Below are positions 18,078 through 26,724 of a stretch of 64,000 bases of DNA, in pieces (positions within the stretch are counted from its first letter, which is position 1; every line of letters starts with the position of its first letter). Source of the stretch: SIG454 sp045578465 (GTDB taxonomy: Bacteria > Bacillota > Clostridia > Monoglobales > Monoglobaceae). The notes under the pieces were generated by a model. The model was not told where the DNA came from and did not search any database. It saw only the letters and a program-made list of their open reading frames with translations. The stretch covers positions 1 to 64,000 of the forward strand of contig JAZNKJ010000029.1 of the NCBI GenBank assembly GCA_045578465.1. Reading direction: 5' to 3'. Position numbers and translations under genes: made by a program.

Positions 18078-18848
18078 TTATGCTTTAAATAATGTTCCTA
18101 TTTTTTCCCCTTCAATTATGTCATAAAGGTTTTCAATTCTACCACCGTTTGCAATAATCATATCAATTCCGTTTTTCATAACAATTTCTGCGGCGTGGAG
18201 CTTGGTTTTCATTCCACCTGTTCCTCTTCTTGTCCCTTCGCCCCCTGCAACCGACAAAACACTATCGTCAATCTTTTCAACAATAGGGATAATTTTCGCA
18301 TCAGGATTTTTAGAGGGGTTGCTGTCATAAAGGCCGTCAATGTCTGAAAGAATAACAAGAAGGTCAGCATCTATTAAAACGGAAACATAGGCAGATAGAG
18401 TATCGTTATCACCAAATTCAAGCTCTTCTGTTGAAACAACATCGTTTTCATTGACAATAGGAATAACTCCATATTCAAGCATTGTCATAAACGCATTCTT
18501 AGTGTTGTTATATTTCTGTTCATTATCAAAAACATATTTTGTAAGAAGAACCTGGGCAGCATTGTATCCATATTCTGCGAAAAATCTATCATACATCGAA
18601 ACAAGGCTTGCCTGACCAATTGCAGCAAGGGCTTGTTTTTTTCTTATTTCCTCAGGCTTATTCGGGAGAGCAAGCTTCCCTACTCCTGCGCCAACAGCAC
18701 CGCTGGACACCAGAACAACTTCATTTCCGCAGTTCACAAGTTCAGAAACAACCCGAACAAGTTTTTCCATTTGTCTTATATTAATTTTGCCGTTTTCATG
18801 GGTTAAAGTTGATGTTCCAACCTTAACGACTATCCTCTTTTTTTTCAT
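18078..18848 (-). CDS. proB: Glutamate 5-kinase
   Basis: Phosphorylates L-glutamate to gamma-glutamyl phosphate, the first step of proline synthesis. The product is 256 aa: only the amino-acid-kinase domain, without the C-terminal PUA domain of the E. coli enzyme, as in many Clostridia. Visible motifs are VVKVGTSTL at residues 6-14, VSSGAVGAG, NENDVVS, FGDNDTLSA and the GTRRGTGGMKTK phosphate-binding loop. I chose the ATG at 18848; an open frame extends upstream into the divergent dusB, which is implausible. proA is not adjacent. Confidence 0.93.
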   Translation of the reverse strand: MKKKRIVVKVGTSTLTHENGKINIRQMEKLVRVVSELVNCGNEVVLVSSGAVGAGVGKLALPNKPEEIRKKQALAAIGQASLVSMYDRFFAEYGYNAAQVLLTKYVFDNEQKYNNTKNAFMTMLEYGVIPIVNENDVVSTEELEFGDNDTLSAYVSVLIDADLLVILSDIDGLYDSNPSKNPDAKIIPIVEKIDDSVLSVAGGEGTRRGTGGMKTKLHAAEIVMKNGIDMIIANGGRIENLYDIIEGEKIGTLFKA

Positions 18849-18887
18849 AGTAATTACCCCATTTCCTTTGCATTTTAACATATTCTC

Positions 18888-18916
18888 TTGCAATTTGTCA
18901 ATAAGAGATATATAAT
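18888..18916 (+). promoter_or_regulatory. Sigma-A promoter of the dusB operon
   Basis: TTGCAA (18888-18893), 17-bp spacer, TATAAT (18911-18916), 23 nt ahead of the dusB start, whose ribosome site is CGGAGGA. Confidence 0.8.
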
Positions 18917-18939
18917 AAGTATAGGTTTCGGAGGATTTT

Positions 18940-19908
18940 ATGAAAATTGGAAATATAACTTTGGAAAACAATCTAATATTAGCCCCAATGGCAGGGGTTA
19001 CCGATAAGGCGTTTCGCAATATCGTTAAGCCTTTCGGGGTTGGTCTTATGTATACCGAAATGGTCTCCGGCAAAGGACTTATGTATAAAAATAAGAAAAC
19101 CCAGCGCCTTTTGGATACCGAAGAAAGCGAAGGCATTGTTGCTACTCAGCTTTTTGGTCACGACAGCGAGATTCTGGCCGAAACCGCCAAATTAGCCGAA
19201 GAAAACGGCGCTATGATAATTGACATAAATATGGGTTGCCCTGCTCCTAAAATCGTTAATAACGGGGACGGCTCTGCTCTTATGAAAAATCCTGCTCTTG
19301 CAGGAGAAATAATCAAAACTGTTAAAAGTGCTATTTCTATCCCTTTAACCGTCAAATTCAGAATGGGTTGGGATGAAGAAAATATAAACGCTGTGGAATT
19401 TGCAAAAATTGCAGAAAATAATGGTGCAGATGCCATAACCATACACGGCAGAACCCGTAAGCAATTTTACAGCGGAAAGGCAAATCTGGATATAATCAAA
19501 GCTGTTAAACAAGCTGTTTCCATCCCTGTTGTGGGCAATGGAGATATTGTTGACGGAAAATCAGCAAAGCATATGCTTGAATATACCAATTGTGATGCCA
19601 TTATGGTTGGCAGAGAAGCTCAGGGAAATCCCTGGATTTTCAGAGAAATAGCTGAATACTTAAAAACCGGCATTCCTCTTCCACCTCCAACGCTATCCGA
19701 AAGGATAGGAACTATGCTTTCTCATCTTGATTTACTTATTAAATATAAAGGAGAGCATATAGGTATTTTAGAGGCAAGAAAGCATATGGCTTGGTATTTA
19801 AAAGGTGTCCACGGCGGAGCACCTCTTAGAGTAGAGATTAACAAGGCAACGACAGAAAAAGAAATGAAGGACATTATTTTTTCCGTTGCCGAAAAAATAA
19901 AAGAATAA
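18940..19908 (+). CDS. dusB: tRNA-dihydrouridine synthase (DusB type)
   Basis: Flavin-dependent reductase converting uridine to dihydrouridine in tRNA D-loops. The 322-residue TIM barrel shows the family motifs LAPMAGVTDKAFR at about residues 14-26, DINMGCPAPKI, the catalytic cysteine in that NMGCP loop, TIHGRTRKQFYSG, and VGNGDI followed by MVGREAQGNPW for FMN phosphate binding. The ATG at 18940 follows GGAGGA. It heads a plus-strand run with the YqhQ-like gene and prmC. Confidence 0.94.
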   Translation: MKIGNITLENNLILAPMAGVTDKAFRNIVKPFGVGLMYTEMVSGKGLMYKNKKTQRLLDTEESEGIVATQLFGHDSEILAETAKLAEENGAMIIDINMGCPAPKIVNNGDGSALMKNPALAGEIIKTVKSAISIPLTVKFRMGWDEENINAVEFAKIAENNGADAITIHGRTRKQFYSGKANLDIIKAVKQAVSIPVVGNGDIVDGKSAKHMLEYTNCDAIMVGREAQGNPWIFREIAEYLKTGIPLPPPTLSERIGTMLSHLDLLIKYKGEHIGILEARKHMAWYLKGVHGGAPLRVEINKATTEKEMKDIIFSVAEKIKE

Positions 19909-19928
19909 TTCAGAAAGGTGGTAGTTAT

Positions 19929-20885
19929 ATGGCAGATAAATGCAAAGCATATAAAACTTCAATAGGCGGTCAGGCCGTTATGGAAGGTGTTATGATGCGA
20001 GGGCCTGAGTCTATCGCAACGGCTGTCAGAAAGCCTGATAAAGAAATTATAATAGATAAACAGCCTATTGGCAACGCTAGAAAAAGCAAGATTGCGAAAC
20101 TTCCGATTATAAGAGGCTGTGTTAATTTTATCGACAGTATGGTTATAGGAATTAAGGCCCTTATGTTTTCCGCAAAATTTTTTGATGTTGACGACGAGGG
20201 AAACGAAATTACCGAAGAACCAGGCAAGTTTGAAAAATGGCTTACTGAAAAACTCGGCTCAGAGAAGGCTTTTAATATCCTTATTTATATTTCAGTAGCC
20301 CTATCCGTTTGCCTCAGTGTTGGACTTTTTATGCTTCTTCCTGCTTATCTTGCAGGTTTTGTTGAACTGTTTTCTGATAGCCACACTCTTTATATCGCAA
20401 CAGAAGGTGTTGTAAGAATATCACTTTTTGTCCTTTATCTTGTTTTAGTTTCTCAAATGAAGGATATCAAGAGAGTATTTATGTATCACGGGGCAGAGCA
20501 TAAGTCAATTCATTGCTACGAACACGGCGAAGAACTTACCGTTGAAAATGTCAGAAAGCATACAAGACTTCATCCTAGATGCGGAACAAGCTTCCTGCTT
20601 ATTGTTATGGTTATAAGTATTGTCCTTTTCTTCTTTATAAGATTTGACAACATCTTTTTAAAGCTTCTTGCAAGACTCGTTTTAATTCCTCTTGTTGCAG
20701 GAATTTCTTATGAAATTATTAAATTTGCCGGAAGACATGACAACTGGTTTACTAAAATCATAAGCTATCCGGGAATGCTTTTCCAGCATGTAACAACCCG
20801 TGAGCCTGACGATTCCCAGATTGAAGTTGCAATCGCATCTCTTATGGCGGTAATTCCTGAAGAAAAAGGTAGCGACCAATGGTAA
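19929..20885 (+). CDS. DUF1385 (YqhQ-like) membrane protein
   Basis: Member of the DUF1385/COG3872 family, 318 aa, of unknown molecular function. The conserved N-terminal IGGQAVMEGVMMRGP at residues 11-25 is followed by a soluble segment, membrane segments near residues 115-140 and 160-180, the invariant YHGAEHKSIHCYE block near 190-202 (a His/Cys-rich site suggesting metal binding), LHPRCGTSFL, and further membrane helices. The ATG at 19929 has GAAAGGTGG upstream. It overlaps prmC by 7 nt, so the two are translationally coupled. This gene is commonly linked to prmC and prfA in Firmicutes. Confidence 0.88.
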   Translation: MADKCKAYKTSIGGQAVMEGVMMRGPESIATAVRKPDKEIIIDKQPIGNARKSKIAKLPIIRGCVNFIDSMVIGIKALMFSAKFFDVDDEGNEITEEPGKFEKWLTEKLGSEKAFNILIYISVALSVCLSVGLFMLLPAYLAGFVELFSDSHTLYIATEGVVRISLFVLYLVLVSQMKDIKRVFMYHGAEHKSIHCYEHGEELTVENVRKHTRLHPRCGTSFLLIVMVISIVLFFFIRFDNIFLKLLARLVLIPLVAGISYEIIKFAGRHDNWFTKIISYPGMLFQHVTTREPDDSQIEVAIASLMAVIPEEKGSDQW

Positions 20886-21697
20886 AACTTAGTGATTTAC
20901 GCAAAGAATTCTGTGCTTTATCCCTTGACCGTCTTGACACGGATGTTATCCTTACAGAGACTCTCAAAATAGATAAAAGCAAGCTTTTTTCAGATATTTA
21001 TGTATCTGAAACTGAGGAAAAAACAATACGAGAAAATATTAAAAGGCTCCTTTCGGGAGAACCTGTTTCCTATATCATAGGTCATAGAGAATTTATGTCT
21101 CTTGAGTTTAAGGTAAACTCCTCCACTCTTATTCCCAGAGCTGACACAGAAATTCTTGTTGAGGAGCTTATAAAAATATATGAGGGCAAAAACCCTTTTA
21201 TTTTTGAAATCGGAACAGGCTCGGGATGTATCCCCGTAAGCCTTGCATATTATATTAAAGACGCTAAAATAGTGTCCTGCGATATTTCAAAAGGTGCAAT
21301 TGAAACCGCCAAAGAAAACGCCAAAATCAACGGTGTTTATGACAGGGTTACCTTTATTGAACATGATATTTTATCCGGCTTTCCATCTCTTGAAGATGCA
21401 CCTGATTGTATCGTTTCAAACCCACCATATATTGAAAGTGATGTTATAAAAACATTAGATGAAAATGTGAAGAATTTTGAGCCTCTCACTGCTCTTGACG
21501 GCGGAAGTGACGGTCTTGATTTTTATCGTAGTATAATAAAAGAAAACCCTCTGAAAAAGGGCGGAGTTCTAGCCTTTGAAATAGGTTATAATCAAGGAAA
21601 GAGCGTCTCCGATTTAATGGAAAACGATTATACAGATATCCGCATAATAAAAGACTTAGGCGGAAATGACCGAGTAATTACAGGCATAAAAAAATGA
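20879..21697 (+). CDS. prmC: Release-factor glutamine N5-methyltransferase
   Basis: SAM-dependent methyltransferase that modifies the GGQ glutamine of peptide chain release factors RF1/RF2; 272 aa. An N-terminal helical substrate-binding domain of about 75 residues is followed by the Rossmann fold with FEIGTGSGCIPVSLAY (SAM site) and the catalytic NPPYIES motif near residue 180. It overlaps the preceding gene by 7 nt and ends at a terminator. prfA, its usual neighbour, is not in this window. Confidence 0.94.
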   Translation: MVKLSDLRKEFCALSLDRLDTDVILTETLKIDKSKLFSDIYVSETEEKTIRENIKRLLSGEPVSYIIGHREFMSLEFKVNSSTLIPRADTEILVEELIKIYEGKNPFIFEIGTGSGCIPVSLAYYIKDAKIVSCDISKGAIETAKENAKINGVYDRVTFIEHDILSGFPSLEDAPDCIVSNPPYIESDVIKTLDENVKNFEPLTALDGGSDGLDFYRSIIKENPLKKGGVLAFEIGYNQGKSVSDLMENDYTDIRIIKDLGGNDRVITGIKK

Positions 21698-21718
21698 GCT
21701 TAACGCTCATTTTTTTTA
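21686..21718 (+). terminator. Bidirectional terminator after prmC
   Basis: Stem ATGAGC / GCTCAT flanked by A7 and T8 runs, shared by prmC (plus) and the convergent PAP2 gene (minus). Confidence 0.8.
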
Positions 21719-22224
21719 TATATTTTTTTAGTAAGATAAATCCCGAATGCAGAAGCGATAAGACCGAGGGCAATTCCCCCTAAAATATCGCTGGGGAAAT
21801 GCACAAACAAATAAAGTCTTGAAAAGGCTATTAAAATTGCAAGAATAAGAGCAATAACTCCTTCCTTTTTGTGAAAATAAAGAATACAACTTGCCCCTGC
21901 AAAAGATGAAAAAGTATGTCCTGACGGGAAGGAGAAATCTGTTGGCATCGCAATAAGCAATTTTACGCTTTCATCAATCCAGCAAGGTCTTTCTCTTGCA
22001 ATCAAATTTTTAAGCATTCCATTTCCTGCTATAAGGCAGAAAATTAAGGCAATAAGGATGGAAATTCCGCATTTGCGATATTTTCTAAACGCTGTCATAA
22101 CAAGGCCTATGATAATCCATATTGCGCCACTGTTACCAATAAAGGAAACAAAAGTCATAACGGCATCTAAAACCTCATTGCGCAGGCCTTGTATCATATG
22201 TAAAACATCGAATTCAAATCCCAT
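21700..22224 (-). CDS. PAP2-family membrane phosphatase
   Basis: Integral membrane lipid phosphatase of the PAP2 superfamily, possibly acting on undecaprenyl pyrophosphate or phosphatidic acid. It shows all three phosphatase motifs: KNLIARERP, PSGHT and SRLYLFVHFPSD with the catalytic histidines, between about five membrane helices. I prefer the ATG at 22224 (174 aa), since GGGG sits 6 nt ahead; the in-frame ATG at 22236 has no ribosome site. It lies 23 nt behind the PFL gene and may be the last gene of the ACT-PFL unit. Confidence 0.88.
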   Translation of the reverse strand: MGFEFDVLHMIQGLRNEVLDAVMTFVSFIGNSGAIWIIIGLVMTAFRKYRKCGISILIALIFCLIAGNGMLKNLIARERPCWIDESVKLLIAMPTDFSFPSGHTFSSFAGASCILYFHKKEGVIALILAILIAFSRLYLFVHFPSDILGGIALGLIASAFGIYLTKKIYKKNER

Positions 22225-22247
22225 AATAAACCCCATTAAAACAAATT

Positions 22248-23606
22248 TTAATTTTTGAGGCTGTGTATCGGGGCAGGAATTCTTCCGCCACGATTTATAA
22301 ATTCCTGACTTGAAAAATTATGAACAGGCATAATAGGTGCTTCTCCTAAAAGTCCGCCGAATTCAACTGTTTCTCCTACCTTTTTGCCAACCGCAGGAAT
22401 AATTCTTACAGCCGTTGTCTTCTGGTTTATCATACCGATTGCCATTTCATCCGCAATAATTGCAGAAATTGTTTCTGCCGGAGTATCACCCGGAATTGCA
22501 ATCATATCAAGACCAACAGAGCAAACGCAGGTCATCGCTTCAAGTTTATCAAGGGAAAGTGCGCCACACTTAGCTGCCGCAATCATTCCTGCGTCTTCAC
22601 TGACCGGAATAAAAGCTCCGCTAAGACCGCCAACATATCCTGAAGCCATAACTCCACCCTTTTTAACTGCATCATTAAGGAGAGCGAGAGCCGCAGTTGT
22701 TCCATGGGTTCCGCACTTTTCAAGGCCCATCTCTTCTAAGATATATGCAACACTATCTCCGATTTCAGGGGTAGGTGCTAATGATAAATCAACTATACCG
22801 AATGGCACTCCGAGGCGCTTTGATGCTTCCTGAGCAACAAGCTGGCCCATTCTTGTAATTTTAAAAGCAGTCTTTTTGATAGTATCTGCAACAACGCCAA
22901 AATTCTGGCCCTTAACCTGTTCAAGAGCGCTTTTAACAACACCGGGACCGCTTACGCCAACATTAATAACACAGTCTCCTTCGCCTACGCCGTGAAAAGC
23001 GCCTGCCATAAACGGATTATCCTCAACGGCATTAGCAAAAACAACAAACTTAGCGCAACCGAAAGAATCTCTGTATGCTGTAAGATGAGCAGTTTGTTTG
23101 ATGATTTCACCCATTTTTTTAACAGCATCCATATTTATTCCCGCTTTTGTTGTTGCAACCCCGACAGAGGAACAAACTTTTTCAGTTGTCGCAAGAGCCT
23201 CAGGGATAGAATTGATTAAAATCTCGTCTCCTTTTGAAAAACCCTTATGAACAAGGGCAGAGAAACCACCGATAAAGTTAACACCTGTCTCTGTTGCGGC
23301 ACGGTCCAAAGCTTTTGCAAAGCATACATAATCCTTTGCGTCGCTTGCCCCTGCTACCATGGAAATCGGTGTAACGGAAATTCTCTTATTTATAATCGGA
23401 ATACCAAGTTCATCGCTTATGTCGTTACCTGTTTTTACAAGATTTTCGGCATAGCGTGTTATTTTGTCATAAATTTTGTCACAAGATTTCTGAGCAGAAA
23501 AATCCGCACAATCAAGAAGGGAGATCCCCATAGTAATAGTTCTTATATCAAGGTGTTCATCCTTAATCATTTTTATTGTTTCAAATATTTCGTTTGTGTT
23601 AATCAT
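22248..23606 (-). CDS. PFL family protein (DUF711/UPF0210)
   Basis: Conserved protein of the DUF711/UPF0210 family, called 'PFL family' for its distant resemblance to pyruvate formate-lyase; 452 aa, standard length. Glycine-rich stretches such as GVGEGDCVINVGVSGPG and GYVGGLSGAFIPVSEDAGM are characteristic. No glycyl-radical loop is evident and the reaction is unknown. The ATG at 23606 follows GGAGGG. It lies 29 nt after the small ACT-domain gene, a pairing conserved across Firmicutes and some archaea. Confidence 0.88.
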   Translation of the reverse strand: MINTNEIFETIKMIKDEHLDIRTITMGISLLDCADFSAQKSCDKIYDKITRYAENLVKTGNDISDELGIPIINKRISVTPISMVAGASDAKDYVCFAKALDRAATETGVNFIGGFSALVHKGFSKGDEILINSIPEALATTEKVCSSVGVATTKAGINMDAVKKMGEIIKQTAHLTAYRDSFGCAKFVVFANAVEDNPFMAGAFHGVGEGDCVINVGVSGPGVVKSALEQVKGQNFGVVADTIKKTAFKITRMGQLVAQEASKRLGVPFGIVDLSLAPTPEIGDSVAYILEEMGLEKCGTHGTTAALALLNDAVKKGGVMASGYVGGLSGAFIPVSEDAGMIAAAKCGALSLDKLEAMTCVCSVGLDMIAIPGDTPAETISAIIADEMAIGMINQKTTAVRIIPAVGKKVGETVEFGGLLGEAPIMPVHNFSSQEFINRGGRIPAPIHSLKN

Positions 23607-23635
23607 TATACCCTCCGTGAAGAAACTGACAAAAT

Positions 23636-23905
23636 TTAAATTCTGTGCATGCTTCTGAAAATTTCTTCGTGTTGAATTTTGATTTCAACACCGAGTTCCT
23701 CGCCAATTTTAGTAAGCTCATTAGAAATATCAGCAAACTTATTTTCAGCCTCCGCCATATCAACAAGCATAACCATAGTGAATAAATCCTGCATAATAGT
23801 CTGGTTTATATCAAGAATATTTACATTGTTTTCAGAAAGACAAGAACTTACTTTCGCAATAATCCCCTTTTTGTCAATTCCCATAACAGTTACAATAGCA
23901 CGCAT
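23636..23905 (-). CDS. ACT domain protein (UPF0237)
   Basis: Small regulatory protein of 89 aa consisting of a single ACT domain, with VTVMGIDKKGIIAKVSSCL at residues 5-23. ACT domains bind amino acids or similar ligands and regulate partner enzymes; the ligand here is unknown. The gene starts with ATG at 23905 behind GGAGGAAAG, has its own promoter and precedes the PFL gene by 29 nt, which suggests it regulates that protein. Confidence 0.9.
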   Translation of the reverse strand: MRAIVTVMGIDKKGIIAKVSSCLSENNVNILDINQTIMQDLFTMVMLVDMAEAENKFADISNELTKIGEELGVEIKIQHEEIFRSMHRI

Positions 23906-23943
23906 AACTTTCCTCCAAATAACATTATTTATACATTAGTATA

Positions 23944-23972
23944 ATACTACCCTTTTTTTCTTTTAAAGTCAA
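23944..23972 (-). promoter_or_regulatory. Sigma-A promoter of the ACT-PFL unit
   Basis: TTGACT (23967-23972) and TAGTAT (23944-23949) on the minus strand, 17-bp spacer. Confidence 0.65.
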
Positions 23973-23992
23973 GCAGATTTTGCAAACTTTAC

Positions 23993-24021
23993 TTGAATTT
24001 TGTATAAAAAAATGATATTAT
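23993..24021 (+). promoter_or_regulatory. Sigma-A promoter of ygiQ
   Basis: TTGAAT (23993-23998) and TATTAT (24016-24021) with a 17-bp spacer, 32 nt before the ygiQ start. Confidence 0.7.
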
Positions 24022-24053
24022 ATGAATATATTATTTTTTGAGGGAATGTTAGT

Positions 24054-25976
24054 ATGTTTTTACCAGTAAGCAAAGCAGATATGAATAAGCTTGGCATTAG
24101 CCAGCTTGATTTTATTATAATATCAGGCGATGCCTATGTTGACAACAGCTCTTTTGCCCATGCAGTTATCGGAAGAGTGTTAGAGAGCCATGGGTATTCC
24201 GTTGGAATTATTCCTCAACCTGACTGGCAAAGCACCAATGATTTCAAAAAATTAGGTACTCCCCGCCTTGGTTTTCTTGTTTGTCCGGGAAATATCGACT
24301 CCATGGTTAATCATTATACAGCAGCCAAAAAGCGCAGAAGTCAGGACTTCTATTCCCCGGGTGGAAAAGCTGGGTTACGCCCTGACAGAGCAACAATCGT
24401 CTATTGCAATAAAATTCACGAGGCTTTTGGCAAGAAAATTCCTGTAATTATCGGCGGTATTGAAGCAAGCCTTCGAAGATTTGCCCACTACGACTATTGG
24501 TCTGACAAAGTAAGGCGAAGTATTTTAATTGACAGCGGTGCCGATATATTAGTCTTCGGTATGGGAGAAAAACAGGTTGTAGAAATTGCAGATTTGTTAA
24601 ATTGCGGAGCTGATATAAAGGATATTAAACATATCCCTGGTACAGTTTATGAAGAAACCGAAGAAAATCTGCCGGAAGACTGCATTATCCTCCCCGATTT
24701 TGACGCAGTTTCTACCAATAAAAAGGAATATGCAATTGCAACCGCAAAAATGTCATATGAACAAGATTATATCAGAGGAAAAGTTTTGGCGCAAAAAGAC
24801 AACAAGAAATATGTTGTCCAAAATCCGCCCTCTTCTCCTCTTAGCCAGGATGAGCTTGATGCGGTTTATGAACTTCCCTACGAAAACGCTTATCATCCTA
24901 TGTATGAAAAGCTTGGCGGAGTTCCTGCTATTTCTGAAATAAAATTCAGCCTGACATCCTCAAGAGGTTGTTTTGGAAACTGCAACTTTTGTGCTCTCGC
25001 CTTTCATCAAGGCAGAACTGTTACAGCGAGAAGTCATTCTTCCCTTCTAAAAGAAGCCGAAAATATGACAAAGCACCCTGATTTTAAGGGATATATCCAC
25101 GATGTTGGCGGACCTACTGCAAATTTTCGTCAACCTTCTTGTGAAAAACAGCTCAAATTCGGAACCTGCAAGGACAAACAATGTCTTTATCCCTCCCCTT
25201 GCAAAAACTTAGAAGTTTCCCACAGAGATTATCTTTCACTTTTAAGGAAGCTCAGACAACTTCCGAAAGTCAAAAAGGTTTTTATCCGCTCAGGAATACG
25301 ATATGACTATCTTATGGCTGATAAAGACGATGAATTTTTCTACGAACTTTGCAAACACCATATAAGCGGCCAGCTTCGCGTTGCACCTGAACATATATCG
25401 GACCGAGTTTTAAAATATATGGGAAAGCCAAGCCGAAAGGTATATGACAAATTTATTGAAAAGTTTAATAAGATAAACAAAGAGCTAAATAAAGAACAAT
25501 ATGCCGTTCCTTATCTTATGTCATCTCATCCGGGAAGCACATTAAAGGATGCAATTGCTCTTTCCGAATATTTAAGAGATAATAACATTCAGCCCGACCA
25601 GGTGCAGGATTTCTATCCCACACCGGGTAGCATTTCAACCTGTATGTATTACACCGAGCTTAATCCTTTTACTCTGGAGAAGATTTATGTTCCAAAACTT
25701 CCGGAAGAAAAACAAATGCAACGGGCTCTTCTTCAATACAGAAATCCTGAAAACTATGAAACAGTCAAAAAAGCGCTTTTAAAGGCAGGTCGCGAGGACC
25801 TTATTGGTTACTCCTCTAAATGTCTTATAAAGCCGAAAGGAGATATAAAAAATGGCAAGAATTCTCAGCGGAAAGGAAATCTCCGCAAAAGTAAAATCGA
25901 AACTAATGGAACGAATCGAGGCTCTCAACAAAAAAGGAGTAAATCCGGGGCTGGCCGTAATAATCGTAGGAGATGA
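24054..25976 (+). CDS. YgiQ family radical SAM protein
   Basis: Radical SAM protein of the UPF0313/YgiQ family, 640 aa, reaction unknown. An N-terminal cobalamin-binding-like domain (about residues 15-180) precedes the radical SAM core, whose cluster motif is SSRGCFGNCNFCALAF near residues 303-318 (CxxxCxxC). The C-terminal tail from about residue 592 is low complexity and strongly basic (many K, R, N, G). The last 125 nt are read in another frame over the start of folD, an unusually long overlap. The ATG at 24054 follows GAGGG and its own promoter. Confidence 0.9.
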   Translation: MFLPVSKADMNKLGISQLDFIIISGDAYVDNSSFAHAVIGRVLESHGYSVGIIPQPDWQSTNDFKKLGTPRLGFLVCPGNIDSMVNHYTAAKKRRSQDFYSPGGKAGLRPDRATIVYCNKIHEAFGKKIPVIIGGIEASLRRFAHYDYWSDKVRRSILIDSGADILVFGMGEKQVVEIADLLNCGADIKDIKHIPGTVYEETEENLPEDCIILPDFDAVSTNKKEYAIATAKMSYEQDYIRGKVLAQKDNKKYVVQNPPSSPLSQDELDAVYELPYENAYHPMYEKLGGVPAISEIKFSLTSSRGCFGNCNFCALAFHQGRTVTARSHSSLLKEAENMTKHPDFKGYIHDVGGPTANFRQPSCEKQLKFGTCKDKQCLYPSPCKNLEVSHRDYLSLLRKLRQLPKVKKVFIRSGIRYDYLMADKDDEFFYELCKHHISGQLRVAPEHISDRVLKYMGKPSRKVYDKFIEKFNKINKELNKEQYAVPYLMSSHPGSTLKDAIALSEYLRDNNIQPDQVQDFYPTPGSISTCMYYTELNPFTLEKIYVPKLPEEKQMQRALLQYRNPENYETVKKALLKAGREDLIGYSSKCLIKPKGDIKNGKNSQRKGNLRKSKIETNGTNRGSQQKRSKSGAGRNNRRR

Positions 25977-26697
25977 CCCCGCATCAAAAGTTTATGTGGG
26001 CAGAAAAGAGGCTATGTGCCAAGAACTTGGTATGCACTCTGAAAAATATGCCCTCCCGAAAGAAACTACTCAGGAAGAGCTTGTTGCTTTAATTAAAAAG
26101 CTCAATACGGACGATAAAATTCACGGAATTTTAGTTCAGCTTCCTCTTCCCAAAGGTCTTGATGAAAAGGCAGTTATAGATACAATTGTTCCTCATAAAG
26201 ATGTTGACGCTTTCCATCCTGTCAATGTGGGAAAAATTATGATTGGTGATTATGATTTTGTTCCTTGCACTCCAGCAGGAATTATGGAAATGATTAAAGA
26301 AAGCGGTTGCGAGGTTGAGGGTAAAAACTGCGTTGTTATTGGCCGAAGCAATATTGTCGGAAAACCAATGTCAATGCTTCTTCTCCATCAGAATGGAACC
26401 GTAACAATCTGCCATTCGAGAACAAAGAACCTCAAAGAAATTACAAAAACAGCTGATATTTTGGTTGCCGCTGTTGGCAGAGCCAACTTTGTCACAGCCG
26501 ATATGGTTAAAGAGGGCGCAGTTGTTATTGATGTGGGAATGAACCGTATGGAAGACGGAACACTCTGCGGAGATGTTAATTTTAACGAGGTTGAGCCTAT
26601 TGCCTCTGCCATCACTCCTGTCCCAGGCGGTGTAGGGCCTATGACAATCTCAATGCTTATGCAAAATACAGTTACCGCTGCTGAAAAAAGTATTTAA
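25852..26697 (+). CDS. folD: Bifunctional methylenetetrahydrofolate dehydrogenase/cyclohydrolase
   Basis: Converts 5,10-methylene-THF to 10-formyl-THF through methenyl-THF, using NADP. The 281-residue product has the catalytic K in SKVYVGRKEA near residue 53, VQLPLPKG, DVDAFHPVNVG, the Rossmann motif VVIGRSNIVGKPMS near 161-174 and the C-terminal TPVPGGVGPMT. The start MARILSGKEIS at 25852 matches family N-termini and has AAAGGAG upstream, so the overlap with ygiQ is genuine. A terminator follows. Confidence 0.96.
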   Translation: MARILSGKEISAKVKSKLMERIEALNKKGVNPGLAVIIVGDDPASKVYVGRKEAMCQELGMHSEKYALPKETTQEELVALIKKLNTDDKIHGILVQLPLPKGLDEKAVIDTIVPHKDVDAFHPVNVGKIMIGDYDFVPCTPAGIMEMIKESGCEVEGKNCVVIGRSNIVGKPMSMLLLHQNGTVTICHSRTKNLKEITKTADILVAAVGRANFVTADMVKEGAVVIDVGMNRMEDGTLCGDVNFNEVEPIASAITPVPGGVGPMTISMLMQNTVTAAEKSI

Positions 26698-26724
26698 AAA
26701 GGAGCCTTATGGCTCCTTTTTTTA
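26692..26724 (+). terminator. Bidirectional terminator after folD
   Basis: Stem AGGAGCC / GGCTCCT with a TTAT loop and flanking A- and T-runs, shared with the convergent lipase-like gene. Confidence 0.85.

Noticed and set aside
19158..20227. Long antisense open frames over dusB and the YqhQ-like gene
   Set aside because: They lack ribosome sites and recognisable motifs and lie opposite well-supported genes.
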